The notes under the pieces were generated by a model, which was given only the letters and a program-made list of their open reading frames with translations, was not told where the DNA came from and did not search any database. From contig NC_048542.1 of assembly GCF_902806685.2 (NCBI RefSeq), positions 411,533-475,532 of the forward strand: a stretch of DNA of 64,000 nt, written 5' to 3'. Positions 21,057 through 32,809 of the stretch are shown here, piece by piece. Numbering within the stretch: position 1 is the first letter of the stretch; each line of letters begins with the position of its first letter. Both the position numbers and the translations under genes were made by a program. The DNA is from Maniola hyperantus (lineage: Eukaryota; Arthropoda; Insecta; Lepidoptera; Nymphalidae).

Positions 21057-21463
21057 TAGTTTGTTAGATTTGACTGTATGAATTATGTTGAGTTGCGTTA
21101 CTTGTGTTGTGAATGTCTGAGTGTGAACACGGAGGTCTTTCTGTTATCCTTATTTCTAATGTCAATCCAAATCAAACATTTCTATTTAAATAATCACATT
21201 GTAATAGACTTGTGTTGATATTTATTGTAATTTCATAATTATTGTATAAAATTGTAAACTTTCTTGATCTATGCACTTGTCGCTTGCATTCGTTTAACAA
21301 TTTCAACAAACTTAAGATGTTATGTTTTATGAAAGAAATTGATTAATACAATTATTTAGTTCAATTCCAATTTTTGTTTTTATTCATACTATCCTGCCTC
21401 GCTGTAGTTCATGATCATGCTTTGTTGCAGATTCTAACATTTGTGGGTCACATTCTTGTGCTA

Positions 21464-21469
21464 AATAAA
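21464..21469 (+). promoter_or_regulatory. Polyadenylation signal AATAAA for UBE2C
   Basis: It is 408 bp downstream of the stop codon and is the first canonical hexamer noticed on this strand. DNA from 21470 to 22175 holds no gene that I can support. Confidence 0.5.
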
Positions 21470-22177
21470 TCTATACTTACATATAAAAAGAAACTAGCTG
21501 ACATATCTACATACAGTTAAAGCAGTACTTAGGTCTAGAAATTTGAGAATTTGCATATGGATTTTGTTTACAATAGAACAGTGAATAAATTATTCTATTT
21601 AAATAAACTTTTAAAAGTATTTTTGAATGGTCGAATGCATCTACCACTGTATAATGTACCATCTATAACGTAAATTCCTACTAAGAAATAATTTTCAGTA
21701 ATCCAGCCCAACATGGATCAACTAGACTGATATCACAGATTAATTGCAAAATATAGGAATTTTTTTTTACTATATAGGCTTGCGCTATGCCCATACGTAT
21801 GCCTGCCTAGTGCCTACAAGGTACTTATTCACTCTTTAGCAATTATAGCTAACCAGAAGCTAGAAGGCAACCCATCCATTTTCTAGCAGTGAGTATTAGA
21901 AGCTAGGAAGTGAAAACGCATCGTAAGAGTCCATGGAATTTAGACCATGTAGGGGTGCAGGCCTAAGCAAATTGAGGGCTTTGGTACTATGTTCCATCTT
22001 AGACTGTATCATCATATGAACCTATGTCTAGTCTGACGTAGGCCTTCCATAATATTATGGGTACCACTTCACTGGACCCTCAAACTTCCACCTTGTCTTC
22101 ATCCTCTGTTGATCCATCATACTGAATAGCACTCCACACTACTCTTACATGTATGAACCTACATACAGTCTTAGCCT

Positions 22178-22373
22178 ATAGTCCGTACAAATGACTCCTC
22201 CATTTTAACTCTATGGGTCAACTGTCATGTCAAAAGTACGGTTCACCTTTCACACCTTTTTCACACTCAACGGGAATAACCCCTTTAAAATAAGGACTAA
22301 AATCATATTTTTGACATGAAATTTGACACAAAAAGTTAAAATGGCGCGTGAGGGGTTAAATTTTTGCGTTATA
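22178..22373. mobile_element. Palindromic MITE, AGTCCGTACAAAA family, copy 2
   Basis: It matches 9611-9744 at both ends (AGTCCGTACAAATGACTCC; AGTTAAAATGGCGCGTGAGG) but carries about 60 bp more in its centre. Confidence 0.6.
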
Positions 22374-22855
22374 CCTACTGCCACTTCAACTTACAAACAG
22401 TAATCCCCATTATCCCATACTAATGACAGACAAAAAGTCAGTGTGCGTTAACCATTCTGAGACACCAACCAATCACAAACAAAATTATATTTTCAAATGT
22501 TTTATGAAAACATGTTTACGATTTTTTGTCTCTATCATTTGTATTGATTAAGACAGAGAGAGCCTTATCTATACTAACTCCTCTCCGTGGATAGAGTAGA
22601 AGCCTTTCTGAATCAAATGATGTAAGACTCTTGAATGGATATTTTAATATTTAATTGAAGGTAAAATCAATACAAAATAAAACATTTTATAATGCTTGGG
22701 TATGTAAATTTGATTTAATAAGTTAACAAATTACAACAACTTATTTACACTTTAGTTCCCGTCCACTCTTACTTCAATAAATAATGTAGGTCCTTTAATT
22801 TTATTAATAAAACTTATTCGTACATATTTGCTCACTTATTTTATAGTAATTATAT

Positions 22856-23019
22856 AAGTCCCACGAATTGCTAATGCGCGTGGCCGCCATTTTAGTGACG
22901 TCAGCACTAGACTGAAGTTTCGAGCTGATTGTATATTTTTATTTCGGCTGAACGTCAAAATGACGTCATTTCGATGTTAATGAGATATGGTTACAGCGCA
23001 ATAGCAATTTGCGGGACTT
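22856..23019. mobile_element. MITE with AAGTCCC ends
   Basis: The outer ends AAGTCCC / GGGACTT are flanked on both sides by ATAT. Internal blocks GAATTGCTAATGCGCG / GCGCAATAGCAATTT are inverted. The same element sits once in each 6.2-kb unit (37619-37787 and equivalents). Confidence 0.65.
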
Positions 23020-23115
23020 ATATCTGGTTACATATTTTATTAACAACTAGCTTTCCCTGCGAATTTATTCGCGTGAATTTGGTTTATAACAATCCCGATA
23101 GTTTATAACTGAGAT

Positions 23116-23290
23116 AAAAAACCGGCCAAGTGCCAGTCAGATTCGCGCTCCGAGGGTTCCGTACTAGTCGTATTTTTCGACATTTTGCACGATGAATCAA
23201 AAACTATTATGCATAAAAATAAATAAAAATTTGTTTCAGAATGTAGGTAGGTACATTGTATGAATTATTATTTTAAAAAAAACTATACAG
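23116..23290 (+). mobile_element. CCGGCC repeat, 3'-truncated
   Basis: It starts AAAAACCGGCCAAGTGCCAGTC and breaks off near 23290, before the usual GGTACGGAACCC end. Confidence 0.65.
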
Positions 23291-23307
23291 ATAAGTCTGG
23301 TTTCTAC

Positions 23308-23402
23308 ATTCAATCTATCTGTAATCTGACGATGTCACGTTCAAATCTACGCTCGCGTTGCCAAGTAGTAACTTATCTACAGATTACAGATAGACTGAAT
23401 AT
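23308..23402. repeat. Foldback, TTCAATCTATCTGTAATCTG arms
   Basis: The arm at 23309-23328 is mirrored by CAGATTACAGATAGACTGAA at 23381-23400. No gene lies between 23403 and 23929. Confidence 0.6.
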
Positions 23403-23929
23403 TGATATAGTTCCCGGCAGTTAAATAGTCGCGTCTGCATGACCTACGAGGTATGCTTCCACGTGTACTGTGTACGGATGTAGCACTCACACTAATGCAG
23501 AGTGCGGCGCGACGTGCGGGCTGGTGTGTTCCGCTCCCTCGCGTCGCGCGGCACATATACGCCTAAAAATGCTATAGCGACGCGTCTTGCGGTTAACTTC
23601 AAGAACGACTATTTAATTGGCGCGGACTATAACTGACGGGTTTCAATATTAACTTATAGCCTAAGGTGGAAACAGACTGCTGCGTCAAAACAAATCTTTT
23701 ATCTTAGTATTTTTATGGTTCGAATCAGATTACGACACCCACACAACATGATGCTGGGCGTTTTTAAGTACGTTTTAAGACTTAAATTGATTTTACTGCA
23801 CATACATATTATTACATTGGCACACACATATCTCAACAATATATCAATCAACAGTAACATAGGAAAAAAGAAAAAATGGTACACCAAATCTGCAGATATT
23901 TAGCAAATTTAAGTATCTAGACTGAAATC

Positions 23930-24063
23930 TGTTGTAGACAGTCTCTAAATTGACAGGTCTAAATCTAGTGCTATCTTTTTCCACGGGGAGCATTGTGAAA
24001 AAGATAGCAATAAATTTAGACCTGTCATTTTAGTTTAGAGATTATGTACAACAGAATTAGTCA
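23930..24063. mobile_element. Palindromic MITE, GGCTAATTC family, copy 2
   Basis: It shares TCTCTAAA...GGTCTAAATCTAGTGCTATC and the mirrored right arm with 18244-18402. A weaker third copy continues to about 24210. Confidence 0.6.
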
Positions 24064-24631
24064 CACTTGAATAATCTCAAAACATAATTGACAGATTTAA
24101 AAATGATGCTATCCTTTTCTGGGGGGAACAGTGTGAAAGAGGCACTATTTTTAAACATGCAATTTTTTATTCACTTTACCTATTAAAAAAAATATACAAA
24201 TGAATTAGCACATGGATACTCAATTTTAATGCATTAAGAAGTATGATTAAATAAATAAATAAATGGTTACTTATATTAAATGGAATAAGTTAACAATTTT
24301 GGTCATAATATATCTATCTACATTTATTTATCTATCTATATTATATTTAACTATCTTTCTATTCGACAGTAAGTGTGCACAATACAACTGGTTAGTGGAC
24401 CGTTACAACACTGCACAACACAGTACTTTGATTGCACCTTTACAAATAACTTTAAATAAATAATACGCTACCTATATTACACTAACAAAAGACTAGAATT
24501 AGTGTCATTAATAACATTAGTAATTTAAGCCTTGGTCACACACGACACTACAGCGACGCCTGACCGGCTCTCAGGCTGAGATCTATAGAGCGTACTTTGA
24601 CTTTGCCCAGACTTAAGTTTACAGTGCGACA

Positions 24632-24766
24632 AGGCTCTCTTGGCATTTGAATAACATTGACAGGGGGGCGCTGTTGGAGAACAAAAATTATTCAAACAAG
24701 AACAAAGGGCACGGCAACGTTAGTTCCGATTTTCGCCACGCGCCAAGATAGCCTTGTCGCACCCTA
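24632..24766. mobile_element. Uninterrupted MITE with AGTGCGACAAGGCT ends
   Basis: It is the empty-site relative of 16377-16683 in inverted orientation. Ends are CAGTGCGACAAGGCTCTCTTG and AAGATAGCCTTGTCGCAC. Just upstream, 24575-24625 is a fragment (GAGATCTATAGAGCGTACTTTG) of another common repeat, also seen at 27920-27955. Confidence 0.7.
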
Positions 24767-25074
24767 AAGAGATATAACGATTTATGCCAGCGATATAACG
24801 CTGTCTCGTTATAACAGTGTCTTAAGTCTCAGCAAATACAGATCACAGCCTGAGCTCCCATGGGATAAAAACCTAAATCCACGCGAACGATATCACCTAG
24901 TAGATTGATATATATCAGCGATTGTGTATGTTTAAGCAGCTGTTACGCTGTGAGGACCAGGGCATTAGCGCGTAAATCCCTGACAGAGATTCAACCACTT
25001 TTATAAGTCGCATCGGCAAAATTCGTTTTCGCAGAAAAGCGCGACCTGTCAATGACTAAATTCGAAATATAGTA

Positions 25075-25232
25075 GGCGGCAGAAAATAATGTCGACCTTT
25101 AGAAAGAGATAGCGGTTAAGTAGAGCGTTGTCTCTGTGGTCGACAAAACGTCACATAGGTATGAGTGACAGAGAGAACGCTCTACAAAGTCGAAATGTCA
25201 TTCTAAAGGCCGATGTACATTATTTTCTGCCG
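25075..25232. mobile_element. Palindromic MITE, GCGGCAGAAA family, complete
   Basis: The arms GGCGGCAGAAAATAATGTCGACC and GGCCGATGTACATTATTTTCTGCC match 13495-13671. Confidence 0.7.
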
Positions 25233-25248
25233 TGTACTGTACAGAAGC

Positions 25249-25414
25249 CGACAGGAAATATTGAACGTCGAACTTTACAAAGAGATTTCGCCTTCGTAGA
25301 GCGTTGTCTCTGGCACTCATACCTATGTGACGTTTTGTCGGCCTCAACGACAGAGGCAACCCTCGAAAAAACTGCTATCTCTTTCTAAAAATCGATGCAT
25401 AATATTTCCTGCTA
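25249..25414. mobile_element. Related diverged MITE directly adjacent
   Basis: The arms GACAGGAAATATTGAACGTCG and CGATGCATAATATTTCCTGC enclose the same GTAGAGCGTTGTCTCTGGC core as its neighbour. The two therefore sit head to tail. Confidence 0.6.
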
Positions 25415-25884
25415 CAGATCTTGTTGCTTGACGTTGAGATTTTAAATACAAGAACAACGGAGACTTGTGCTATCTCGCTCATAGTTCGGGCATATAAAAG
25501 ATGGCGCGGAGGCAACAACCAATAGCGGACGTACGCGCGCTGTGATTGGCTGAGATATTTTCGCGCCATTCAAAAATAACATTTCTGCGCAGGAACATTG
25601 GTGTAACTAATAAAAGTGGTAGTACTGTACTAACGCGAATTAACCCCAGCGTAACATGCCCAAGGCCTATAAAATTATAATGATTTCACTTATTGCTAGG
25701 AATGTAATAGTATCACCTTACACTGGGAAGCATATAGAAGACTAGCAGTTGCCTGCGATTTGCCGCATATTATCCAATTTAACAATAATTATTATTTATT
25801 CTGTGACACTTATAAATACTGAATACATACATGATATTTTCTTGTCATTCTTTTTGTTCAATTAATATTCCTCTAGCTATACTA

Positions 25885-25975
25885 ATAGGTACTTTGCCTG
25901 CTCTGTGGAGATCCTTGCAGAGACCTCAGTCCAGCAGTGGACGTCTATCGAGAGACAACGACGAAAGCAGAAAAT
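25885..25975. repeat. RTE-like LINE 3' fragment
   Basis: It contains AGTCCAGCAGTGGACGTCTATCG, the reverse complement of the piece at about 7530. Confidence 0.5.
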
Positions 25976-26126
25976 TATCAGCCAATTGGAAGTAATTGCG
26001 ATCGATGCATTGTGGCTGTCAAGATTTAATGCTAAGGCCCCTGTGTTCTGTTTCGCCGACTTTTTAGTATTAGTCAGCCGAGGTAGGCGTAAATGCTTTT
26101 ACCCTCCTTCTTCGTCAATACAAAAG

Positions 26127-28321
26127 CTAACTCTTGACAACAATCAGTAGTATGACCAAAATTATAACAACAACAGCAAGCATCATGATGCAATGCATCT
26201 TTCTGTTTTGTCTCTGGTACCTCTCAGCCTTCTGCAACTGCTTGTACCCCTCGTGGACTTGCACTTGCGTCTGCTCTACGTTGTAGTCTATTCTATCCAG
26301 CACCGTGCCTTGTTCGTTAACCATTTGCGCCAAATCCTTGAATATATCGTTCAAATCTACGATCGATTTCACTATCTTGTTCACTTCCTCCTCCCTCTCT
26401 GCCACCATTTTAGTGTTTTCTTCTTGCATCAGTAGTAACTGCTTTTGGTTCAAATTTTGTTTTTGGAAACTACCCTCAGAATCTTCTTCCTCAAAATGAT
26501 TCTGAGTCGAAGTACTCGGTAGGGAGAACAGTAAATCTGTCTGGTTACTGGTCAGGCCTGGTAATAGTTCGTCTTGTAAACTCAGCTCCTCGAAATTGGG
26601 GAGGTCGAAATAGGCATTAGACCTTTCCTCCCTCGACGTTAGGGATTTTAAGTAGTTAGACTGCGCCGAGCGAAAGGTCACGCTCAGGTCTTGGAGGATC
26701 GTTACTAGAGCTAGAACTACATTTGTTGCTAGTTTTTGTTCGGATTTGCTACCTGGAATTTTAGAAATTTTGACTCATTATTAATTATTGATTTTAAAAA
26801 TTATGTGAGTAATTATATTTTATCAGATCACTCTGCTGAATGCATTTGATGAAAAGAGGAATTGAACCAACTTCTTTGAAGTCAACTAAAATCATCGTAA
26901 GTCAGCCCAGCTGCTGAGCTGGCTGGCTAGGGGCGGAGGGAGGAAGCACACTGACCGTGTCTGACTTGCGCCCTGATAGGCGCGAGGCGGGCGTGTGCCT
27001 GCGCGAAGTGGCGGCCGATCTCCGCCGACAGCCTCTCGATGTGCCGCTGCTCGCTGCTGTCGTCCAGCGCGGGCCGCCGCAGCTGCTGCTCATGACGCGA
27101 CTGCAGCTCTGACAGCTTCGTTCGTAGCCTAGGGAAACGTGGATGGGCTTAACCTCATTTTTTTTAATTTAATTTACAGACTATAGCTTGGCTTTAATTG
27201 GAAAATGTATACTCGATGAGTAAGTATTAAATACTATGAAGAATTTTACTTCAATCTTTTTTCCTAAAGTATTTATCAAGAAAAGTTTAATAATTCACGT
27301 ACCTAGTGATGATATAATGCGCCTCCTCCAATGAGTCGCTCCAGGGCGGTGGAGCATGACAGTCGGAGCGAGTCTCCAAGCCGGCCTCCGCATCGAGGCT
27401 GCTGGACCGCATAAGCCTGACCCTTTCAGACTCATTTCCCTTTTTGAAAAAGTATATTATTTTGGTTTGGGATCAAAACAAAAAAGAAACCTAAACTATA
27501 TAAACTGACTTTTTTTCAAAAGAATAGCTAATTCAGCCAACCCATGTTAAACATGATACTAATAGTATAAATGTGAAAGTGTGTTTGTTTGTTGGTTAGT
27601 CCTTCAATCACGCCACAACCGAGTTACGGATCAACGTGATATTTTACATGGGTATAGCTAAAGACCTGGAGAGTGACATAGGCTACTTTTTATTCCAAAA
27701 AAATCAATGAGTTCCCACAGGATTTTTGAAAATCTAAATCCATGCAGACAAAATCATAGCCATCAGTTAGTGATTAATATATCCCTTTATCCTCCAACCG
27801 AGTATTAAGCTTGTGCTATGTAGGTACCAGTGTGTGTAAAACAAATAGTCCAATTTGAACACAAGGCATATGACTGATAATAACAGATCTCAGCTAGGCT
27901 TGTGTATCTCTTAGGCGAGATCTATAGAGCACACTTTGACAGGGGGTCTTGTGGATCTCACACATCTGTAACTTTGAGGTAAGTATATCCACCAGAAAAG
28001 TGTCTGTCTAAAGTGTATGCTCTAATCGTACTTTAATATATAGTTCAGGTTGTTGCTCATGCTAGCCAAGTCTCGCTAAAGTGTGACAGAAACATCGATG
28101 GACAGAAAGCGAAAGCGGTCATGGCCAGGCGTCTCGATAGAGATGCAGCTACCATTCGTGGCTAATTTCGGGCCGGTCAACTTAGATCGTGCTTATTGTA
28201 CAGTTGGTCTTTACAGTCCAATCAATAGTTAGATAGGTACCTGTTCTGCGAATATTTGCCGACCATGGATTGCGTTATTGCGCATCAACACAAACACTTC
28301 TGTTAAACTTCGCGATACCAT
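26127..28321 (-). CDS. STX16: Syntaxin-16 (Qa-SNARE of the trans-Golgi network)
   Basis: Four exons are placed by frame and GT-AG sites: 28241-28321, 27303-27439, 26956-27128 and 26127-26752. All phases agree and give 338 residues (human STX16 has about 325). The N-peptide MVSRSLTEVFVLMRNNAI matches the syntaxin-16/Tlg2 peptide that binds Vps45. The next exons give the Habc region (TRLRTKLSELQSRHEQQL, then RPALDDSSEQ). The last exon carries VTFRSAQSNYLK, the SNARE motif with its central Q in NEQGTVLDRIDYNVE, and a C-terminal tail anchor (MMLAVVVIILVILLIVV). It mediates endosome-to-TGN fusion. Intron 1 contains a Helitron-like repeat. An AATAAA on this strand lies at 25795-25800. Confidence 0.95.
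27550..27770 (+). mobile_element. Helitron-like element in STX16 intron 1
   Basis: It runs from GATACTAATAGTATAAATGTG through GTCCTTCAATCACGCC and ATTTTACATGGGTATAGC to ATCAGTTAG. It matches the family at 62394-62604. Confidence 0.65.
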
Positions 28322-29588
28322 TTTATTATATTCTGTCACACTATCTTGAAAAAATAGTTAATGTCCTAATCTTCACTTTTCAGTTTTCTCCTTAAAATAT
28401 TTTTTGTTGATTTAGAAAAACTACAAAATAAAGTATAAAATCACGAATTAAAAACTGTCAAAGTAACGTCAACGTCACGGTACTACATGGGCCTCAGAAT
28501 AAGGACTGTTAGAAGTAGCCCTATTGTGACACTTACTGTTAGAGCGAGATAGCTAAATGCATTTAAGCTCTTGTTAGAACGTGACAAAATGATTATGCTT
28601 TGTCCTTATCACCGTGGCCACTTTTTTTTGTTTGTGAAAATGTATTTGTACATGAGTATTTGACAAACAACGTGAAGTGTAGAAGGAATGACATTTCACA
28701 AGTATGAAAATCTGCTTGAGAGAGAGGGAATGAGGGGGACACGCTAGTTGCAAATCTGGATATATCTGTGACATGGGCACATACTCCATGCACATACTCT
28801 AAGATGGGCACTGTCAAGTGTGTGTCATTAAATACTCTAAGGTCAAAATCGATCCACTGTTGCTAGATGGGGGATTCCCTCCAAATTCGGGAGATTTTTG
28901 GCTCGGGGCGGAATTGTGGGAAGAATTTTTGAAAGAAATAAATTAAAAAGGCGTTTTATGGGTTTTAAAAGTATTAAATTAAAAGCAATTTAAAGCGTGG
29001 TTTTGTATTTTTTGCCCCTTAAAACTAATAAACGAAGTCTTAGTCATAAGGATTGGAAGTAAGTTAATTCAATTCGATTTTGGATTTGAAAATACTCTGG
29101 GAGTTTTTTTTCGAAATACGTACCTATTAGGTACTGATATTTAAGGCGATTTCGCAAGACGTTTGGTGGGAAATTCACATAGGTAGCTATTTGGCAGCAC
29201 TCACCAACCCATAGATAATATTGTCTTTTTTAACTGGTTTTACGGCTCTGGGTTCTATCCTTTTTGGCCTGGGACTAGTATTTGTGGTGATAAATAAAAA
29301 CTCCGAATAAAACGTCACAGAACACTATTGTAGACTGTAGTGATTATTTTATATAGGTACTCTTTGGTAATAAACGGTATGTTTTTTACGCATGGTTTCA
29401 CAAATTCACTAATTTTGTTCAAGTCCTCCGGCTCCAAATGAAAAGTCTTTTACACCGTTTCTGGTCGGTGGTTCAATCAAGTGTTCAAGTCCAAGTGGTT
29501 TTCATTGTGACCATGTAATTATCATATACCTAATATTCAAATTCATTATCGTCACGCAGTTACAAGTTCACGCTTAGTACAAAATCAA
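28322..29588. other. Bidirectional intergenic region between STX16 and ACTR8
   Basis: Both genes start outward from this 1.27-kb stretch, so it must hold both promoters. No further gene is supported; the minus-strand frames at 28574-28817 overlap each other out of frame and resemble nothing. Confidence 0.5.
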
Positions 29589-31277
29589 ATGAGTGTGCCT
29601 ACTTACGAAACCGGCCCAGAGCATTTTCAACAATTTCCATCGAACAGGATAATTGTAATACACCCCGGATCCCTCTACGTTCGCATAGGGCGCGCCTCTG
29701 ATCTACTACCCGTGAAACAACTTCATTGTATAGCGAGGAAACGCCACCCCGGAGGAAAAATCTACCGCGATCCTTTCGTACCGCCGAGCGTACCGAAGAC
29801 GAAAGAACTCATCGAGGAGCTGGAAGAATGTCGTCTGCAGATATCCCACACGCTGCAGTCTTGCATGCAGTCGCACGGCGGACGGCGGTACGCTACGCCG
29901 CCGCAGCAGATCGCGGCTTTCAACCGGCGCTCGCTCCCGGAGCCCGCAGCCGACGGGGAGGCCTGGCCGCAAGTGCAGTGCGACCTCGTGGTGGGTGACC
30001 TGGTGCTCGACGTGGACCCCGAGTTGCCCTACAACGTGCACTTCCCGTTCCGCCGGGGCGACTTCAACTTGCACTCGGAAGTCGGCGGCTCGGTTTCCTC
30101 CGTTCTCAACGACCTCTTCACCATTTGGAGCTCAATTATTGAATACAAGCTGGGCATACCCTTAATGGAACTGGTGAAGTACCGCTGTGTTCTTTTGATA
30201 CCAGATATCTATTCCAGAAGTCATCTAAAGTACCTTACATCACTATTATTGAAAGATTTAGGATTCGGTCACTGCTTTCTTGTTCAAGAAAGTGTAGGGG
30301 CGACATTCGGAGCTGGCATCGGTTCCGCTTGCGTTGTAGATATCGGTGACCAAAAGACTGCCATTTCGTGTGTCGAGGATGGTATCTCGCATAAAACCAC
30401 TAGATTAAGAATGGATTATGGAGCTGGGGATGTGTGTCAGGCTTTGTCCTGGATGTTCCACAAGAGTGCATTCCCATACAAGAATTGGAATGAGAACGTT
30501 CCCAGAGATGTGTTCCTGATGCGCAACTTGTACCAAGACTTTTGTCACATCAATCTAGACGTCTGTGGACCTCAAGAGAAGACATTCCTGGTTGACCATC
30601 CGGGAGATATAGTGAACAAATACACTTTACAAGTCGGTGATGAGTGTATCATATCACCGCTGTCCTTTTTTTACACAGATCTACTTAAAATAACCGGGCA
30701 GAAGACTACTAAAATTCAGACTCGGCAGCCTAGTGATGCAGAGGACCCTTTCGATGCGGAGTTCTTGAGAGAAACGGGAAGAAAACGTGAGACTGCTGAC
30801 CCTACAGCAAACGAAAGCCAACAATTTGAAGGGGCGAATGAAAGTCAGCCAACTGCCAACCCTGATGATGATATAGTGGTGGATACTTTAGAGAGTGGTC
30901 CAGGTGAGGTGGCCCTGGCTCCCGGACAAGTGTTGAGTTTGGACGCTGCAATTCTTCAAAGTATAGACTGTTGTCCGAATGAGGAGTTAAAACGTAAAAT
31001 GTACAGTAGCATATTAATCGTAGGTGGAGGCGTTAAAGTTCACGGGCTCAACCTGTGGCTTCAGAACAAGTTAGCCTTGCAAATCCCTTACACGTACAAG
31101 ACTGAGCAGCTGGAGATAGTGACATCCCCCAAGGACATAGACCCCGCCAGCACCGTGTGGAAGGGGGCAGCGGTCATGTCGTGCTTGGAGTCTGCAGCCG
31201 AGTTGTGGATTAACCAGATGGAGTGGAATAGATATGGACTCAAAATATTAAGAGAAAGAGCACCATTCATTTGGTAA
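29589..31277 (+). CDS. ACTR8: Actin-related protein 8 (INO80 complex subunit)
   Basis: One uninterrupted exon encodes 562 residues (human ACTR8 has 624). The N-terminus reads IIVIHPGSLYVRIGRASD, the ARP8 form of the actin phosphate-1 loop, and continues into IARKRH, typical of ARP8. The second half has VVDIGDQKTAISCVEDG (phosphate-2) and SSILIVGGGVKVHGL (adenosine region), so the actin fold is complete. An acidic insert (about residues 380-440) lies between the subdomains. ARP8 binds nucleosomes with ARP4 and actin in the INO80 chromatin remodeller. ATG 29589 is the first in frame. AATAAA at 31325 is 48 bp past the stop. An intronless gene could be an old retrocopy, but the full frame and codon use suggest it is functional. 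Confidence 0.95.
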   Translation: MSVPTYETGPEHFQQFPSNRIIVIHPGSLYVRIGRASDLLPVKQLHCIARKRHPGGKIYRDPFVPPSVPKTKELIEELEECRLQISHTLQSCMQSHGGRRYATPPQQIAAFNRRSLPEPAADGEAWPQVQCDLVVGDLVLDVDPELPYNVHFPFRRGDFNLHSEVGGSVSSVLNDLFTIWSSIIEYKLGIPLMELVKYRCVLLIPDIYSRSHLKYLTSLLLKDLGFGHCFLVQESVGATFGAGIGSACVVDIGDQKTAISCVEDGISHKTTRLRMDYGAGDVCQALSWMFHKSAFPYKNWNENVPRDVFLMRNLYQDFCHINLDVCGPQEKTFLVDHPGDIVNKYTLQVGDECIISPLSFFYTDLLKITGQKTTKIQTRQPSDAEDPFDAEFLRETGRKRETADPTANESQQFEGANESQPTANPDDDIVVDTLESGPGEVALAPGQVLSLDAAILQSIDCCPNEELKRKMYSSILIVGGGVKVHGLNLWLQNKLALQIPYTYKTEQLEIVTSPKDIDPASTVWKGAAVMSCLESAAELWINQMEWNRYGLKILRERAPFIW

Positions 31278-31324
31278 AGTAACTTTTGATACTGATTAGA
31301 ACAAAGGTTGTTTAATTAAGAAAG

Positions 31325-31330
31325 AATAAA
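31325..31330 (+). promoter_or_regulatory. Polyadenylation signal for ACTR8
   Basis: AATAAA lies 48 bp after the ACTR8 stop. The 850 bp that follow are AT-rich with no gene recognised. Confidence 0.6.
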
Positions 31331-32183
31331 ATATGTTTTCTTGCACAAGTGCATGAGGAAGCAGCTGTAAGGGCTTCGGAGACAGTCAAATAACTTGTAT
31401 AATTTTGTTTTGCTTATGTGTTGTGTAGTCAAGCATGCCACTATGATCATGACTGTTTTTAGTTAAAGATTTTGCCACTAATTCAGACATAAAATAAAAA
31501 TACTTTTTGTTCAAGTTTTTAATTTATAAATAAACGAATATTTGTTTTACTTGATAAGCTTATAATTTTGTATAACATAATAATATGGCAGATGTTCGAG
31601 ATTTACAAAATTATAAAATAGTATAAAACTCAAACTTATTTTATTTAAAATCCTTTTGTATAATATAAGTACTCGGTATTATTAAAACTTAATTAATGTA
31701 AGATTCATATTGCTAAAGTATAATAAGTATTATGTTTCAGTCTTGTTTTTATTTTATGTAATAAATAGTAAGTTGTTTAAAATTGCCTACCATACAATAT
31801 AAAATACTGGTTACAGTAATTTTGGCCTCACAAAAAGAGTTTGGATCGTAAACCAATCGACAAATCTCCAACTAAGTTAAGTCGATCTTATTGGTGGTAC
31901 AAAGTGTGGCGAAATGGTAGGTGTCTGCTGCCGCTCGATAAGAACAGTACCTACGCGCAAATCGCCCACTTTTACCCAAAACTCTATTTACCTTCCAGAA
32001 ACCATAAAAACATTGTATAACCTTACAAATAACTTCATTATGAAGTACATACAAAACAATCTATTATTAATTAAAATTACACTTAGATCTCATTAAATCA
32101 CTAGAAAGCAGAGTGGACAGGGGACAAGATGCAGTCAGTTAGGGTTCCGTACCAGCTGTTAAGACAGATGATTCAAGCCCCCT

Positions 32184-32742
32184 TTTAAAAAACCGGCCAA
32201 GTGTGAATCAGACTCGCGCACTGAGGGTTCCGTAGTACAATCGTATTTTATCGACATTTTGCACGATAAATCAAAAACTGCTTACTAGATCTCGTTAAAC
32301 CAATTTTCGGTGAAAGTTTGCATGGATATAATGTACATCATACATTCTTTTTAGTTTTATCATTCTCTTATTTTAGAAGTTACAGGGGAGACACATTTTA
32401 CCATTTTGGAAGTGTCTCACGCGCAAACTACTCAGTTTAGAAAAAAATTATATTAGAAACTTCAATATCATTTTTGAAGACCTATCCATAAATACCCCAC
32501 ACGTATGGGTTTGATGAAAAAAAATATTTTTGAGTTTCAGTTCTAAGTATGGGGAACCCCAAAATTTATTGTTTTTTTCTATTTTTGTGTAAAAATCTTA
32601 ATGCGGTTCACAGAATACATCTACTTACCAAGTTTCAACAGTATAGCTGTTATAGTTACGGAAAAAGTGGCTGTGACAGACAGACAGACATGACGAATCT
32701 ATAAGGGTTCCGTTTTTTGCCCTTCGGCTACGGAACCCTAAG
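32184..32742 (+). mobile_element. CCGGCC repeat, long subfamily
   Basis: It starts AAAAAACCGGCCAAGTGTGAATC and ends TTCGGCTACGGAACCCTAAG, with a different and longer interior (GACAGACATGACGAATC near the end) from the other copies. Confidence 0.7.
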
Positions 32743-32797
32743 AAACCGGCCAAGTGTGAGTCAGACTCGCGCACCGAGGGTTCTGTACTTGTAGGAC
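32743..32797 (+). mobile_element. CCGGCC repeat start, truncated against the XKR 3' end
   Basis: AAACCGGCCAAGTGTGAGTC...GGTTCTGTAC follows the previous copy immediately and breaks off about 15 bp from the XKR stop codon. The XKR 3' untranslated region must therefore run through repeats. Confidence 0.6.
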
Positions 32798-32809
32798 TTT
32801 CTCCATTCG

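Noticed and set aside
28574..28817. Two overlapping minus-strand frames
   Set aside because: They overlap out of frame, have no domain and lie in the STX16/ACTR8 promoter interval.
29706..30074. Minus-strand 122-residue frame within ACTR8
   Set aside because: It is the shadow of a GC-rich part of the ACTR8 exon.
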